Source: Ahrensia sp. (GTDB lineage: Bacteria; Pseudomonadota; Alphaproteobacteria; Rhizobiales; Rhizobiaceae). From it: DNA of 64,000 nucleotides. The stretch spans positions 1 through 64,000 of the forward strand of contig PAKZ01000005.1 in NCBI GenBank assembly GCA_002706335.1, read 5' to 3'. Below the pieces are notes generated by a model, which searched no databases, was not told where the DNA came from, and was given only the letters and a program-made list of their open reading frames with translations. The position numbers and the translations under genes were made by a program. Positions 24,793 through 33,175 of this stretch are shown one piece after another; position 1 is the first letter of the stretch; each line of letters starts with the position of its first letter.

Positions 24793-25671
24793 ATGTCCGA
24801 ATTCATCCAAATACTGGTCTCCGGGCTATCGGCCGGCGCGATCTACGCCCTGGCGGCAGTCGGCTTTACGCTGTTGTGGCAAGCCTCGCAGACGATCAAC
24901 TTCGCCCAGGGCGAGTTCGTCATGATACCGGCCTTCTTCGTACTGGCCTTCATGAACTGGGCCGGCATGCCGTTCTGGCTCTCCATCCTGTTCGCGATAG
25001 TCGTCTCGGTGATCGTGCTCGGCGCAGTGTTCAAGAAGCTGGTTGTCGATCCGATGATGCGGCACGGGACATTGCCGCTGGTCATCGCCACCATCGCGCT
25101 CGGACTGTTGATGAAGGAGAGCGTGAAGGAACTCTATTCGCCTCTCGGCCAACCGTTCCCAAGCCTGTTTCCCGCTGATGTACTGACCTTTCTGGGCGCA
25201 TCCATATCCGTGTCGGACATTGCCAATTTCGCCATCGCAATGGGGACGATCGTCGCGCTGCAGTTATTCCTCCAGAAGACGCGGACGGGGCGCTGCATGC
25301 AGGCGACCGCGCAGAACCCGGACGTCGCGCAGATCCTCGGCGTCGATATCAAGCGGATGGTGCTCTACACCTTTCTGATCAACGGGGCGCTGGCGGCGAT
25401 CGCCTCGGTCCTGATCACGCCGGTCTATCTGGCGAAATTCTCAAATGGCGAAGTGCTCGGTCTCGTCGCTTTCATCGCAGCGATCGTCGGCGGGTTCAAC
25501 CAGATCCGCGGCGCGCTCGTCGGCGGATTGCTGATCGGCGTGATCGACAATCTGTCGGCAACCTACGTGTCGTCGGAATACCGCCAGGCGATGCCGCTCA
25601 TCCTGCTGATCGTGATCATTCTCGTGCGTCCGCAGGGCATCATGGGCACTTCGGAAGGGCGCGCAGTATGA
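24793..25671 (+). CDS. livH: ABC transporter permease, LivH type
   Basis: 292 residues, inner membrane. About eight membrane helices are visible, from FIQILVSGLSAGAIYALAAVGFTLLW onward; the family's usual QTINFAQGEFVM motif sits at about 33-44, and GGFNQIRGALVGGLLIGVIDN is the coupling region near the C-terminus. It pairs with the LivM-type gene that overlaps it by 4 bases. Together with the two ATPases it forms a branched-chain-type (HAAT) importer of unknown substrate. Confidence 0.95.
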   Translation: MSEFIQILVSGLSAGAIYALAAVGFTLLWQASQTINFAQGEFVMIPAFFVLAFMNWAGMPFWLSILFAIVVSVIVLGAVFKKLVVDPMMRHGTLPLVIATIALGLLMKESVKELYSPLGQPFPSLFPADVLTFLGASISVSDIANFAIAMGTIVALQLFLQKTRTGRCMQATAQNPDVAQILGVDIKRMVLYTFLINGALAAIASVLITPVYLAKFSNGEVLGLVAFIAAIVGGFNQIRGALVGGLLIGVIDNLSATYVSSEYRQAMPLILLIVIILVRPQGIMGTSEGRAV

Positions 25672-26642
25672 CCCGGAAAACACTCATCTTCGCGGTCGTC
25701 GGGATCGTGCTCCTCGCGCTGGCTCCGATGGGGCAGAAGAACTACATCATCTATGTCCTGTGCTCCTGGCTGATGTTCTCCATTGGCGCGATGGGGCTGA
25801 ACCTGACTCTCGGCTACGCAGGCCAGGTCTCGCTGGCGCAGGCGTCCTTCATGGGCATCGGCGCCTATGTCACCGCTCTATTGACGCTGAACGGCTGGCA
25901 TTGGATGGCGGCCATGCCCCTTGCCGTGCTGACGACCTTCGTGATCGGGCTTCTGCTCGGCTACCCGGCATTGCGTGTCCAGCATCACTTCCTCGCCTTC
26001 GTGACACTCGCGTTCAACACGCTCGTCTTCCTCGTCCTACGCAACGAGGAATGGCTGACAGGCGGCTCGTTCGGTCTCGTCGGCATGCCGCGGCCCGATT
26101 TCGGTTTCTACGACACCGGCAAGCAGATCGATTTCTACTATTTCACGCTGGTTCTTTTCGTCCTATCGGCAGCCGTGCTGGCCTGGATCGTCCATTCGCC
26201 ATGGGGCAGGGCCTTCAAGGCTCTGCGCGAGAACCCGATCCGGGCAAACAGCCTCGGCGTCGACATCCGCCGCATGACGCTGCTCGCATTCGCCATCGGC
26301 TCCGCTTTCGGCGGCCTCGCCGGGGCGATCATGACGCCGCTCGTCCAGTTCATCGAGCCCGGTTCCTTCGGGCTCATCCATTCGCTGAAGATGCTGCTGA
26401 TGGTTGTCGTGGGCGGCGCGGGCTTCTTTTTCGGGCCGATCCTCGGCGCGGCGGTGGTCATCATTCTTCCCGAACTGCTGCGCTTCACCGAAGGCTATTA
26501 CCTGATGATCTACGCCTTCCTCGTCATCGTGTTGATGGTCTTCTCTCCGGGCGGCCTGATCGGCCTCGGCGAGAAGTTGTTGGCGAGGTTCCGCGGAAAG
26601 CCTGAGGTGCGCAAGGATATGGCACAGGGGGCGCAGCTATGA
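25668..26642 (+). CDS. livM: ABC transporter permease, LivM type
   Basis: 324 residues. Membrane helices run throughout. The LivM signature is visible: MGLNLTLGYAGQVSLAQASFMGIGAYV, VTLAFNTLVFLVLRNEEWLTGGSFGLVGMPRP and the ATPase-coupling SPWGRAFKALRENPIRANSLGVD. Start and stop both overlap the neighbours by 4 bases (ATGA). It forms the second half of the membrane channel with the LivH-type protein. Confidence 0.95.
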   Translation: MTRKTLIFAVVGIVLLALAPMGQKNYIIYVLCSWLMFSIGAMGLNLTLGYAGQVSLAQASFMGIGAYVTALLTLNGWHWMAAMPLAVLTTFVIGLLLGYPALRVQHHFLAFVTLAFNTLVFLVLRNEEWLTGGSFGLVGMPRPDFGFYDTGKQIDFYYFTLVLFVLSAAVLAWIVHSPWGRAFKALRENPIRANSLGVDIRRMTLLAFAIGSAFGGLAGAIMTPLVQFIEPGSFGLIHSLKMLLMVVVGGAGFFFGPILGAAVVIILPELLRFTEGYYLMIYAFLVIVLMVFSPGGLIGLGEKLLARFRGKPEVRKDMAQGAQL

Positions 26643-27382
26643 GCGTCGTTCTCAACGTCCAGGGGATTTCGAAATCTTTCGGTGGCATCCATGCCGTTCG
26701 AGATGTGAGCTTCGAGGTCCGAAAGGGCGAGATGCTCGGTCTTATCGGCCCGAACGGGTCCGGCAAGTCGACGCTGTTCAACTGCGTGCTCGGCCAGTTA
26801 AAGCCGAATACGGGGCGTGTCGAGGTGAACGGGCGCGATGTCAATGGCATGCGCGCCTGCGACCTAAACAAGCTCGGCGTCGGCCGCACCTTCCAGCAGC
26901 TCTCCGTCTTCCCGCAAATGTCGGTGATCGACAACATCATTTTGGCAGGGCAGGAGCATCACGGCTCGATGCTGAGCCGGCTCTTCGGCCCGTCGGACGC
27001 CGGATTGACCGCCGAAGCCGAGCAGATGATCGAGTTCTTCCGCCTCGGCCATCTGCGCGATGCGCTTGCCGGGTCGCTTTCCTATGGCCAGCAAAAACTG
27101 GTCGACGCGGCGATGGCATTCATGGCCGGTCCGTCGCTGGTGCTGCTGGACGAACCGGCAGGCGGTGTAAACCTGACCATGCTCGGCAATCTGAAGGATC
27201 GGCTCAGGGCCTATAACGAGACCCATGACACGACATTCGTGGTGATCGAACACAACATGGAATTCGTCATGTCCCTGTGCACCCGGATCATCGTGCTCGC
27301 GGAAGGCGCGATTATCGCCGAAGGGACGCCGGACGAGATCCGCGCGAACCAGCAGGTCATTGACGCGTATCTGGGAGGCTAA
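26639..27382 (+). CDS. livG: ABC transporter ATPase, LivG type
   Basis: 247 residues. Walker A is GPNGSGKST (about 36-44), the signature loop LSYGQQKLVDAA, Walker B LVLLDEPAGGVN, and the switch His in VVIEHNMEFV. It energises the importer in the cytoplasm with the LivF-type partner. Translationally coupled to the LivM-type gene (4-base overlap) and 2 bases from the next start. Confidence 0.96.
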   Translation: MSVVLNVQGISKSFGGIHAVRDVSFEVRKGEMLGLIGPNGSGKSTLFNCVLGQLKPNTGRVEVNGRDVNGMRACDLNKLGVGRTFQQLSVFPQMSVIDNIILAGQEHHGSMLSRLFGPSDAGLTAEAEQMIEFFRLGHLRDALAGSLSYGQQKLVDAAMAFMAGPSLVLLDEPAGGVNLTMLGNLKDRLRAYNETHDTTFVVIEHNMEFVMSLCTRIIVLAEGAIIAEGTPDEIRANQQVIDAYLGG

Positions 27383-27384
27383 CC

Positions 27385-28113
27385 ATGCTGGAAATCAAGG
27401 ACCTCTACGGCGGCTACGGCAAGATAACCATCCTCAATGGCGTCTCCTTCGAGATCCCGCCTGCCTCGATTACCACCGTGATCGGCCCCAACGGGGCCGG
27501 CAAGTCCACCGTCTTCAAAGCGATATTCGGGCTGCTCAATATCCATTCCGGGCAGATCCTGCTCGACGGCAAGGACGTGACGCGTCAGACCCCTAAGCAG
27601 ATGATCGACCACGGCGTGACCTATGTCCCGCAGGGACGCAACGTGGTGCCGCAGCTATCCGTCTATCACAACCTGGAACTCGGCGGGATCACCGCCAAGG
27701 ACCAGGACCTGCTGCGTCAGCGCATCGACAAGGTGATGGACCAGTTTCCGATGCTGCGGGAGTTCCGCAACCGCAAGGCGATCGAACTGTCAGGCGGTCA
27801 GCAGAAGCAACTCGAAGTGGCGCGCTCGCTGCTGCTCGACCCGAAGCTCATCCTGATCGACGAGCCGTCAATCGGCCTGTCGCCGAATCTCGTTCAGGAA
27901 GTCTTTCGGACGCTGCAGATGCTGCGCGATCAGGGTGTGACCATATTGATGGTGGAGCAGAACGCGAAGTCGGCGCTGGCGATGTCCGATTACGGACTTG
28001 TGCTCGAGCTCGGTCAGACGCGCATGCACGACAAGGCGCAGAAGCTTCTCGACGACCCGCGTGTCGGCCACCTGTTCCTCGGCGGCCATATCGAGGAGGA
28101 GGAGCACGCCTGA
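27385..28113 (+). CDS. livF: ABC transporter ATPase, LivF type
   Basis: 242 residues. Walker A GPNGAGKST (about 34-42), VTYVPQGRNVVPQLSVYHNLELG, signature loop LSGGQQKQLEVARSL, Walker B LILIDEPSIGLSP, and VEQN in the switch region. It is the last gene of the ABC operon. The region to the next gene (leftward SDR) is 65 bases, with no strong terminator seen. Confidence 0.96.
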   Translation: MLEIKDLYGGYGKITILNGVSFEIPPASITTVIGPNGAGKSTVFKAIFGLLNIHSGQILLDGKDVTRQTPKQMIDHGVTYVPQGRNVVPQLSVYHNLELGGITAKDQDLLRQRIDKVMDQFPMLREFRNRKAIELSGGQQKQLEVARSLLLDPKLILIDEPSIGLSPNLVQEVFRTLQMLRDQGVTILMVEQNAKSALAMSDYGLVLELGQTRMHDKAQKLLDDPRVGHLFLGGHIEEEEHA

Positions 28114-28178
28114 TCGGATCTTCCGGTCAAGGCCTTGCTGTTTCGGTGTGAGTGCTGCGTGAACCGAAGACCCCGAAC

Positions 28179-28940
28179 TCAGCCGGCGCTCGCATCGCCG
28201 GCGGCGCCGAATGCAGCCCAGCCGCAATCGACGCTGAGGGTTATGCCGGTGATGGCGCTGGCAGCGGGCGAGGCGAGAAACCATGCCGCCTCAGCCAGTT
28301 CGACGGGTTCCACCAGGCGCCCCATCGGGCTGCGCCGCCTTATCTTGCCGAGATCGAGTGCCCCGTCGGCGGCCAGCTTGTCCACCAGCGCGGTGCGCGT
28401 ATAGCCGGGCGCGATCGCGTTGACGCGCACGCCATGGGTTGCCCATTCGCAAGCCAGTGATTTCGTCATCATCGCGATGCCCGCCTTGGCAGCCCCGTAG
28501 GCGTTGCGACCGGGAATGCCGTCCAGCCCCGCAATCGAAGAGATGTTGACGATGGCGCCGGCGCCCTGCGCGATCATCAGGCGACCGATTTCGCGCGAGC
28601 ATAGGAATGTGCCCGCCAGATGCACGTCGAGCACCGCGCGGAAGTGGCCGATATCCTGTTCCAGGGTCGGCCGGGCGCTGTCGCCGATGCCGGCATTGTT
28701 GATCAGGACGTCACAGCGCGGCAGCGAAGCCGCCAGACGCTTCACGTCCTCCTCGCGCGTCACGTCGCATCCGATCCCGTTGCAATCCCGCCCGAGCTCT
28801 GCCGCACGGGCTTCGGCTTTCTCCGGGTCCAGATCGGCGACTACGACAAGGTGGCCGCGCTCCGCGAACAGCCGCGCCATCGCCCATCCGATGCCTTCAG
28901 CGCCTCCGGTGATGACGGTGGTTGGCCGGTCAGTCATCAT
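28179..28940 (-). CDS. Short-chain dehydrogenase/reductase (1)
   Basis: 253 residues. Classical SDR: TGGAEGIG (cofactor loop), NNAGIGD, NISSIAGL with the catalytic Ser, YGAAK (YxxxK) and NAIAPGYTRTALVDKL. An acidic residue in VVADLDPEKAE after strand 2 favours NAD(H). The start overlaps the end of the upstream SDR by 11 bases (two adjacent ATGs at 28940 and 28937). It is the last gene of the leftward flavoprotein-SDR-SDR operon. Likely reaction: oxidation of a ring hydroxyl or reduction of a ring ketone. Confidence 0.92.
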   Translation of the reverse strand: MMTDRPTTVITGGAEGIGWAMARLFAERGHLVVVADLDPEKAEARAAELGRDCNGIGCDVTREEDVKRLAASLPRCDVLINNAGIGDSARPTLEQDIGHFRAVLDVHLAGTFLCSREIGRLMIAQGAGAIVNISSIAGLDGIPGRNAYGAAKAGIAMMTKSLACEWATHGVRVNAIAPGYTRTALVDKLAADGALDLGKIRRRSPMGRLVEPVELAEAAWFLASPAASAITGITLSVDCGWAAFGAAGDASAG

Positions 28941-29721
28941 TGAAGCCGGGACGTGGAACGTGGCTCATCAGCGTCTGCGCGTAGCCTCCGTCGATGATGA
29001 TCTCCTCGCCGGTCACATAGGACGTGCGCTCGGAGGCGAAGTAGAGCACCGCATCGGCAATGTCATCCACCCGGCCGATTCGGCGCAGCGGAACGACTTT
29101 TTCGCGCGCGGCCCTGGTTTTCTCATCGGTATAGAACGCTTCCGACAGGGCTGTCCGCACCAGACCCGGGCTAACGACGTTGGAGCGCACGCCCCGCGGG
29201 CCCCATTCATAGGCCAGTTGTCGCGACAGCATAGAGACACCCGCTTTTGACGCCGAATAGGCGTTGGAGAACGCCTGCTGGTGATTGCCCGATATCGAGC
29301 CGATATGGACCAGCGCGCCGGAACCGCGCGCCAGCATCGGCGCGCCGAACGCCTGCGCGCAGCGCAGATAGCCGGTCAGATTGACGTCGAGCATCCTTTG
29401 CCAGGCCGCCACGTCCACTTCGTCCAGACTGCCCGGCGAGAGGTAGGCCGCGTTGTTGACGAGGATGTCCGCGTCGCCAAAGGCCTCCGCGACGACCGCC
29501 GCCGCCGCCGAAACGCTGTCGGCGCTGGTGACGTCACAGCCGATGGCGAGCGCGTCCTTGCCGAGTTCGGCGGCGACCGCGCGGGCCGCATCCCGGTTGA
29601 TGTCGAGGACGGCGACCTTGCAGCCCGCTTCGCGAAAGGCCGCAGCGATGGCCTTGCCGATACCGCCGGCGGCGCCCGTGACGACAGCGATCTTGCCGTC
29701 GATCCCAAGCCAGTCCGTCAT
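28930..29721 (-). CDS. Short-chain dehydrogenase/reductase (2)
   Basis: 263 residues. TGAAGGIGKAIAAAF, NNAAYLSPG, HIGSISGNHQQAF with the catalytic Ser, YSASK (YxxxK), SPGLVRTALSEAF, and the usual C-terminal YVTGEEIIIDGGYAQ. VLDINRDAAR after strand 2 points to NAD(H). The start codon shares one base with the stop of the flavoprotein gene (TGATG), so the three genes of this operon are tightly coupled and presumably act in sequence on one substrate. Confidence 0.92.
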   Translation of the reverse strand: MTDWLGIDGKIAVVTGAAGGIGKAIAAAFREAGCKVAVLDINRDAARAVAAELGKDALAIGCDVTSADSVSAAAAVVAEAFGDADILVNNAAYLSPGSLDEVDVAAWQRMLDVNLTGYLRCAQAFGAPMLARGSGALVHIGSISGNHQQAFSNAYSASKAGVSMLSRQLAYEWGPRGVRSNVVSPGLVRTALSEAFYTDEKTRAAREKVVPLRRIGRVDDIADAVLYFASERTSYVTGEEIIIDGGYAQTLMSHVPRPGFNDD

Positions 29722-31415
29722 CAGCTTTGCTCCGCGAGATGGCGGCCGGTTATGTAGCCGAAGGTCATGGCCGGTCCGAGCGTGATGCCGGCGCCCGGAT
29801 AGTTGCCGCCCATGATCGAGGCTCGGTCGTTGCCGGCAGCGTAGAGGCCCTCGATGGCCGTGCTGTCCTTCGTCAGGACTTGTCCGTTCACAGTGGTCTT
29901 CAGGCCGTCAAAAGTGCCGAGATCGCCCATAATGATCTTCAGCGCGTAGTAGGGGCCGTTCTCTATGGGGCCGACGCAGGGATTGGGCTTGTGTTCGGGA
30001 TCTGCCAGGTAGCGGTTGAACGCGGTGCGCCCGCGGCCGTATTCGGGGTCTTCGCCACGGACAGCATGTTCATTGTAGGCGGCAACGGTGGATTCGAGGT
30101 CGGCAGGGTCAATGCCGGCGCGTCCGGCGAGTTCAGCCAGCGTCGCGCCTTTCTGGATGTAACCATTGGCGATGTACTTCGACAGCGGCACGGGTGCGGG
30201 CTTGGCGAAACCGAGGCCGTATTTGCGGATCGTGGTGTGGTCGCAGATGAGCCAGGCCGCGGTTTCGGACTGGCCCTCGCAGGCCCTCGTCAATGCCGCG
30301 CCGACATCGTGGTAGCTTTCGCTCTCGTTGGTGAACCGCTTGCCGTTCTTCAGGACGGCGATGATGCCGGGCTTGTAGCGGTCGAGGAGATGCGGGAAGG
30401 CGCCGAACTTGCCGTTGCCCATTGGCACCTTGGATACTGGCATCCATGCGGACGTGTCCTTGAACTCTATCGGCGCATCGCCGCCTATGGCTTCGGCGAG
30501 ACGGATGCCGTCCCCCGTGTTGCCTTCAGGAACGGGGCTGAAATGCTCGCCTCCGCGCCTGAGATGCGGATAGGCTTTCTGCAGCTTTTCCACATCGTGC
30601 GCGAAACCGCCCGATGCCAGCACGACGGCCTTGCGCGCGGTCAGCGTCGCGCCGGGAACCCGGACGCCGGTGACCCGTCCGTCTTCGACGAGCAACTCCT
30701 CGGCCGGCGTATCGGTATAGACCCGGATGCCAAGATCGAAGGCGCTCTTGGCGAGGCGGGCCGCCAACGCATTGCCGGATGTCACCTGTACGCCGCGCCC
30801 GTAGCGTGCCACCTCGGCGAAATGGGCAAGTAACCGTTTCGCAACATAGACGAAGGATGTCAGCGATTTCGTCGCGTTGAAGAAATGCTTGATGTCGGCA
30901 TTGGACGAATTGAACATCATCCCCATGAAGGTGATGGTCGCCAGAGGCGGGCGCAGGCGCTTCAGGTTGTCGCCGAGCGCGGAGGTGTCGAACGGCGCGG
31001 CGAGCACGGCGCGCCCGACATCGACGCCGCCGGGCTGGTCGGGGTGGTAATCCGGATAGAGGGTCGGCACGAATTTGACCGCCGTTTCGCGCTCGAAGAA
31101 CTCGAGCATCTCCGGGCCGGTGTCGATGTAGGTTTCGACAGCGGCTGCATCGTAAAAATTGCCGGTCTCCTCCTTCATGTAGGTGATGGCTGCCTCGCGA
31201 TCGTCGTTAACGCCGGCATCTTTCGCGTGATGGTTCAGTGGTATCCACAGAACGCCGCCGGAGAAGGCGGTGGTGCCGCCGAACACCGGTTCCTTCTCGA
31301 TGATCGCGACGCTGGCGCCGAGTTTACTCGCGGTGATGGCGGTCGACATTCCGGCCGCGCCGGATCCGACGACGACGATGTCATAGGTTTCCGATTTCGT
31401 CGGTCGCGTGCTCAT
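29721..31415 (-). CDS. KstD-like FAD-dependent dehydrogenase (3)
   Basis: 564 residues from the ATG at 31415 with GGGGAGGA upstream; the frame is open to 31712, but that part is in the AraC gene region and was rejected. FAD-binding DIVVVGSGAAGMSTAITA, FGGTTAFSGGVLWIP, VVLASGGFAHD, then GNDRASIMGGNYPGAGITLG and AMTFGYITGRHLA. The Tyr-Pro-Gly-x-Gly motif is the KstD-like active-site end. It heads a leftward operon with two SDRs and is divergent from the AraC regulator, an arrangement expected for a ring-oxidation pathway. It differs from the other two flavoproteins in the active-site neighbour residues. Confidence 0.9.
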   Translation of the reverse strand: MSTRPTKSETYDIVVVGSGAAGMSTAITASKLGASVAIIEKEPVFGGTTAFSGGVLWIPLNHHAKDAGVNDDREAAITYMKEETGNFYDAAAVETYIDTGPEMLEFFERETAVKFVPTLYPDYHPDQPGGVDVGRAVLAAPFDTSALGDNLKRLRPPLATITFMGMMFNSSNADIKHFFNATKSLTSFVYVAKRLLAHFAEVARYGRGVQVTSGNALAARLAKSAFDLGIRVYTDTPAEELLVEDGRVTGVRVPGATLTARKAVVLASGGFAHDVEKLQKAYPHLRRGGEHFSPVPEGNTGDGIRLAEAIGGDAPIEFKDTSAWMPVSKVPMGNGKFGAFPHLLDRYKPGIIAVLKNGKRFTNESESYHDVGAALTRACEGQSETAAWLICDHTTIRKYGLGFAKPAPVPLSKYIANGYIQKGATLAELAGRAGIDPADLESTVAAYNEHAVRGEDPEYGRGRTAFNRYLADPEHKPNPCVGPIENGPYYALKIIMGDLGTFDGLKTTVNGQVLTKDSTAIEGLYAAGNDRASIMGGNYPGAGITLGPAMTFGYITGRHLAEQS

Positions 31416-31497
31416 GGTCCTCCCCAATTCGGCCTGGATGGCGTCGCCGATTAAGGTCGCCGAACGGTCTTCGCGCCAATGGACACGGACGGGAATT

Positions 31498-31506
31498 TGT
31501 TGGACA
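31498..31506 (+). promoter_or_regulatory. Candidate AraC operator half-site (left)
   Basis: TGTTGGACA in the gap between the flavoprotein-SDR operon and the AraC gene. The same 9-mer occurs inverted at 32480-32488, before the NIPSNAP operon. Placement at both promoters next to the AraC gene suggests regulator binding sites. Confidence 0.4.
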
Positions 31507-31559
31507 ATTCGTTGCAGGTGATCCCGCCGCGCGGAGATCGCCAACGGGAGGGGGAGCCC

Positions 31560-32468
31560 GTGAGCATGAACAAGATTATGCCGGTCCCGCACTTCTATCT
31601 CTACGGCGACGAGGAAAAGGACGTCGAGATCGACACGGTTCACATCGAGCCGATCCGTGTACGGTCCCTGAGGCATGATTGGATAATTCATCCGCATGTC
31701 CATCCCGATCATTTCCAGGTGCTATTCTTCACCGGCGGTGGAGCGACGATCGACATCGAGGGCGAAACCATTATCGCCGAACCCAGATGCCTGATGGTCC
31801 AGCCGGCCGGCATGGTGCACGGGATCCATTTCCTTCCGGGCACAGAGGGCAAGGTCGCGACAGTTGCCACGTCCTATCTCAGCAACATCGCCCGGGACGA
31901 TCCGCGCCTGATCGAGACGGTCAGCCACGCGGCCGCCTATCCATTGCGGGAAGGGGAGCACGACGACATCAATGCCGAGTTCGCGTTCGAGGAGATCATG
32001 CAGGAGGCGAACTGGACGGAGCCGGGTCGCCGCACTGCCATTCGCGCGCATCTCCTCTCGCTGCTTGTGGTGCTGCTTCGCCGACGGTCGGACAGCGGGA
32101 TCGACAGCCCGCGCTACCGCGATCGCAATTACGAGCTGGTCAGCCGCTACAAGGCGCTGCTTGAAGACAATTTCCGCGATCACAAGACGCTGTCCTTCTA
32201 TGCCCGGGAGCTCGGCGTTTCACCGCAACGGCTAAATGCTGCCTGCCGGGTGCGCGCGGGAAAGACCGCGTCGGAAGCTCTGCATGACCGGATCGTCGCC
32301 GAGGCTAAGCGCAACCTGATCTATACCGAGATGACTATCGCGGAGATCGGCCATTCGCTCGGGTATGACGATCCGGCCTATTTCAACCGCTTCTTTTCGC
32401 AGCGCGTCGGCGTGCCGCCCGGCACCTACCGCGCCAATGCCGCGGCGACCCAGCGTGTCAGCCGGTGA
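31560..32468 (+). CDS. AraC family transcriptional regulator, PobR-like
   Basis: 302 residues from a GTG (31560) seven bases behind GGAGG; ATG at 31566 is nearly as likely, and a GTG/ATG further up is not supported. The N-terminal cupin-like domain has HPHVHPDHFQVLFFTGGGATIDIEGE and MVQPAGMVHGIHF. The two helix-turn-helices are at about 215-300: LSFYARELGVSPQRLNAACR and TIAEIGHSLGYDDPAYFNRFF. This cupin-plus-HTH layout is seen in PobR-type regulators of 4-hydroxybenzoate and similar aromatic-acid genes. It is divergent from the flavoprotein-SDR-SDR operon and upstream of the NIPSNAP-ACAD-CoA transferase operon, and likely controls both. Confidence 0.92.
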   Translation: MSMNKIMPVPHFYLYGDEEKDVEIDTVHIEPIRVRSLRHDWIIHPHVHPDHFQVLFFTGGGATIDIEGETIIAEPRCLMVQPAGMVHGIHFLPGTEGKVATVATSYLSNIARDDPRLIETVSHAAAYPLREGEHDDINAEFAFEEIMQEANWTEPGRRTAIRAHLLSLLVVLLRRRSDSGIDSPRYRDRNYELVSRYKALLEDNFRDHKTLSFYARELGVSPQRLNAACRVRAGKTASEALHDRIVAEAKRNLIYTEMTIAEIGHSLGYDDPAYFNRFFSQRVGVPPGTYRANAAATQRVSR

Positions 32469-32479
32469 GCCGCGCGGAA

Positions 32480-32488
32480 TGTCCAACA
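32480..32488 (-). promoter_or_regulatory. Candidate AraC operator half-site (right)
   Basis: TGTCCAACA, the reverse complement of 31498-31506, within the 99-bp gap before the NIPSNAP gene. Confidence 0.4.
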
Positions 32489-32567
32489 CAATGCTCCGAT
32501 CGTCCATTTAACTGGATACGGCCTGTCGTAAATCTTCCCATACCGCAATCGGGAGGGCGGTGGGCAG

Positions 32568-33149
32568 ATGCTATTCGAGCTGCGAACCTATGACCTGAAG
32601 CCGGCCAAGGCACCTGTATATCTGGACAATTTCCGCAGAAACGGCGTCGGCCTCGTGACCGCGAGCCTGCCGCTTGGCGGTTACTGGATGACCGAAAGCG
32701 GGCGCCTCAACCGGATCCAGCATCTCTGGATCTACGACGATTTTGCCGATCGCGAGCGCTGCCGCGCCAACCTTTCCCGCGACGAGGCATGGATGACCGG
32801 TTTCATTCCGGGCGCCTTCGTCGATGTCGTCGGCCAGCAGAACCGGTTTCTCAAGATGGTGCATGGCAGCGGGTCGGTGGAGCGCGTCGTCGCCGAAAGG
32901 AGGACCGTCCATGCAAATCAGACGCCAGAGGCCGCGATGTTCGCCGACACGTTGCACGCGCTGGCGATCCATCGTGACAAGCCGGCCGCCAACGAGCGGA
33001 CAATCGCCCTTTTCGAGGTTCTGAGCGGTGCCGATACGGGCCATTACATCACCCTGTCGTCGGGGCTCGCCGACACACTCCTCGCCGGCGCGAGCGGGGC
33101 AGGGGAGCACGAGATCCTCAGGCCGTTGAGCCTTTCCCCGCTGCGCTGA
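32568..33149 (+). CDS. NIPSNAP family protein (2)
   Basis: 193 residues with a GGGAGGG RBS. It starts with MLFELRTYDLKPAKAPVYLDNF, the NIPSNAP opening strand and helix, followed by LGGYWMTESGRLNRIQHLWIYDDFADRERCRANLSRD. The second half is less conserved. Function unknown. It is the first gene of a rightward operon with acyl-CoA dehydrogenase and CoA-transferase genes, so a role in handling an acyl-CoA or its precursor is plausible. Confidence 0.85.
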   Translation: MLFELRTYDLKPAKAPVYLDNFRRNGVGLVTASLPLGGYWMTESGRLNRIQHLWIYDDFADRERCRANLSRDEAWMTGFIPGAFVDVVGQQNRFLKMVHGSGSVERVVAERRTVHANQTPEAAMFADTLHALAIHRDKPAANERTIALFEVLSGADTGHYITLSSGLADTLLAGASGAGEHEILRPLSLSPLR

Positions 33150-33175
33150 CACAACAAGCAAGAGAATATGCCCTC

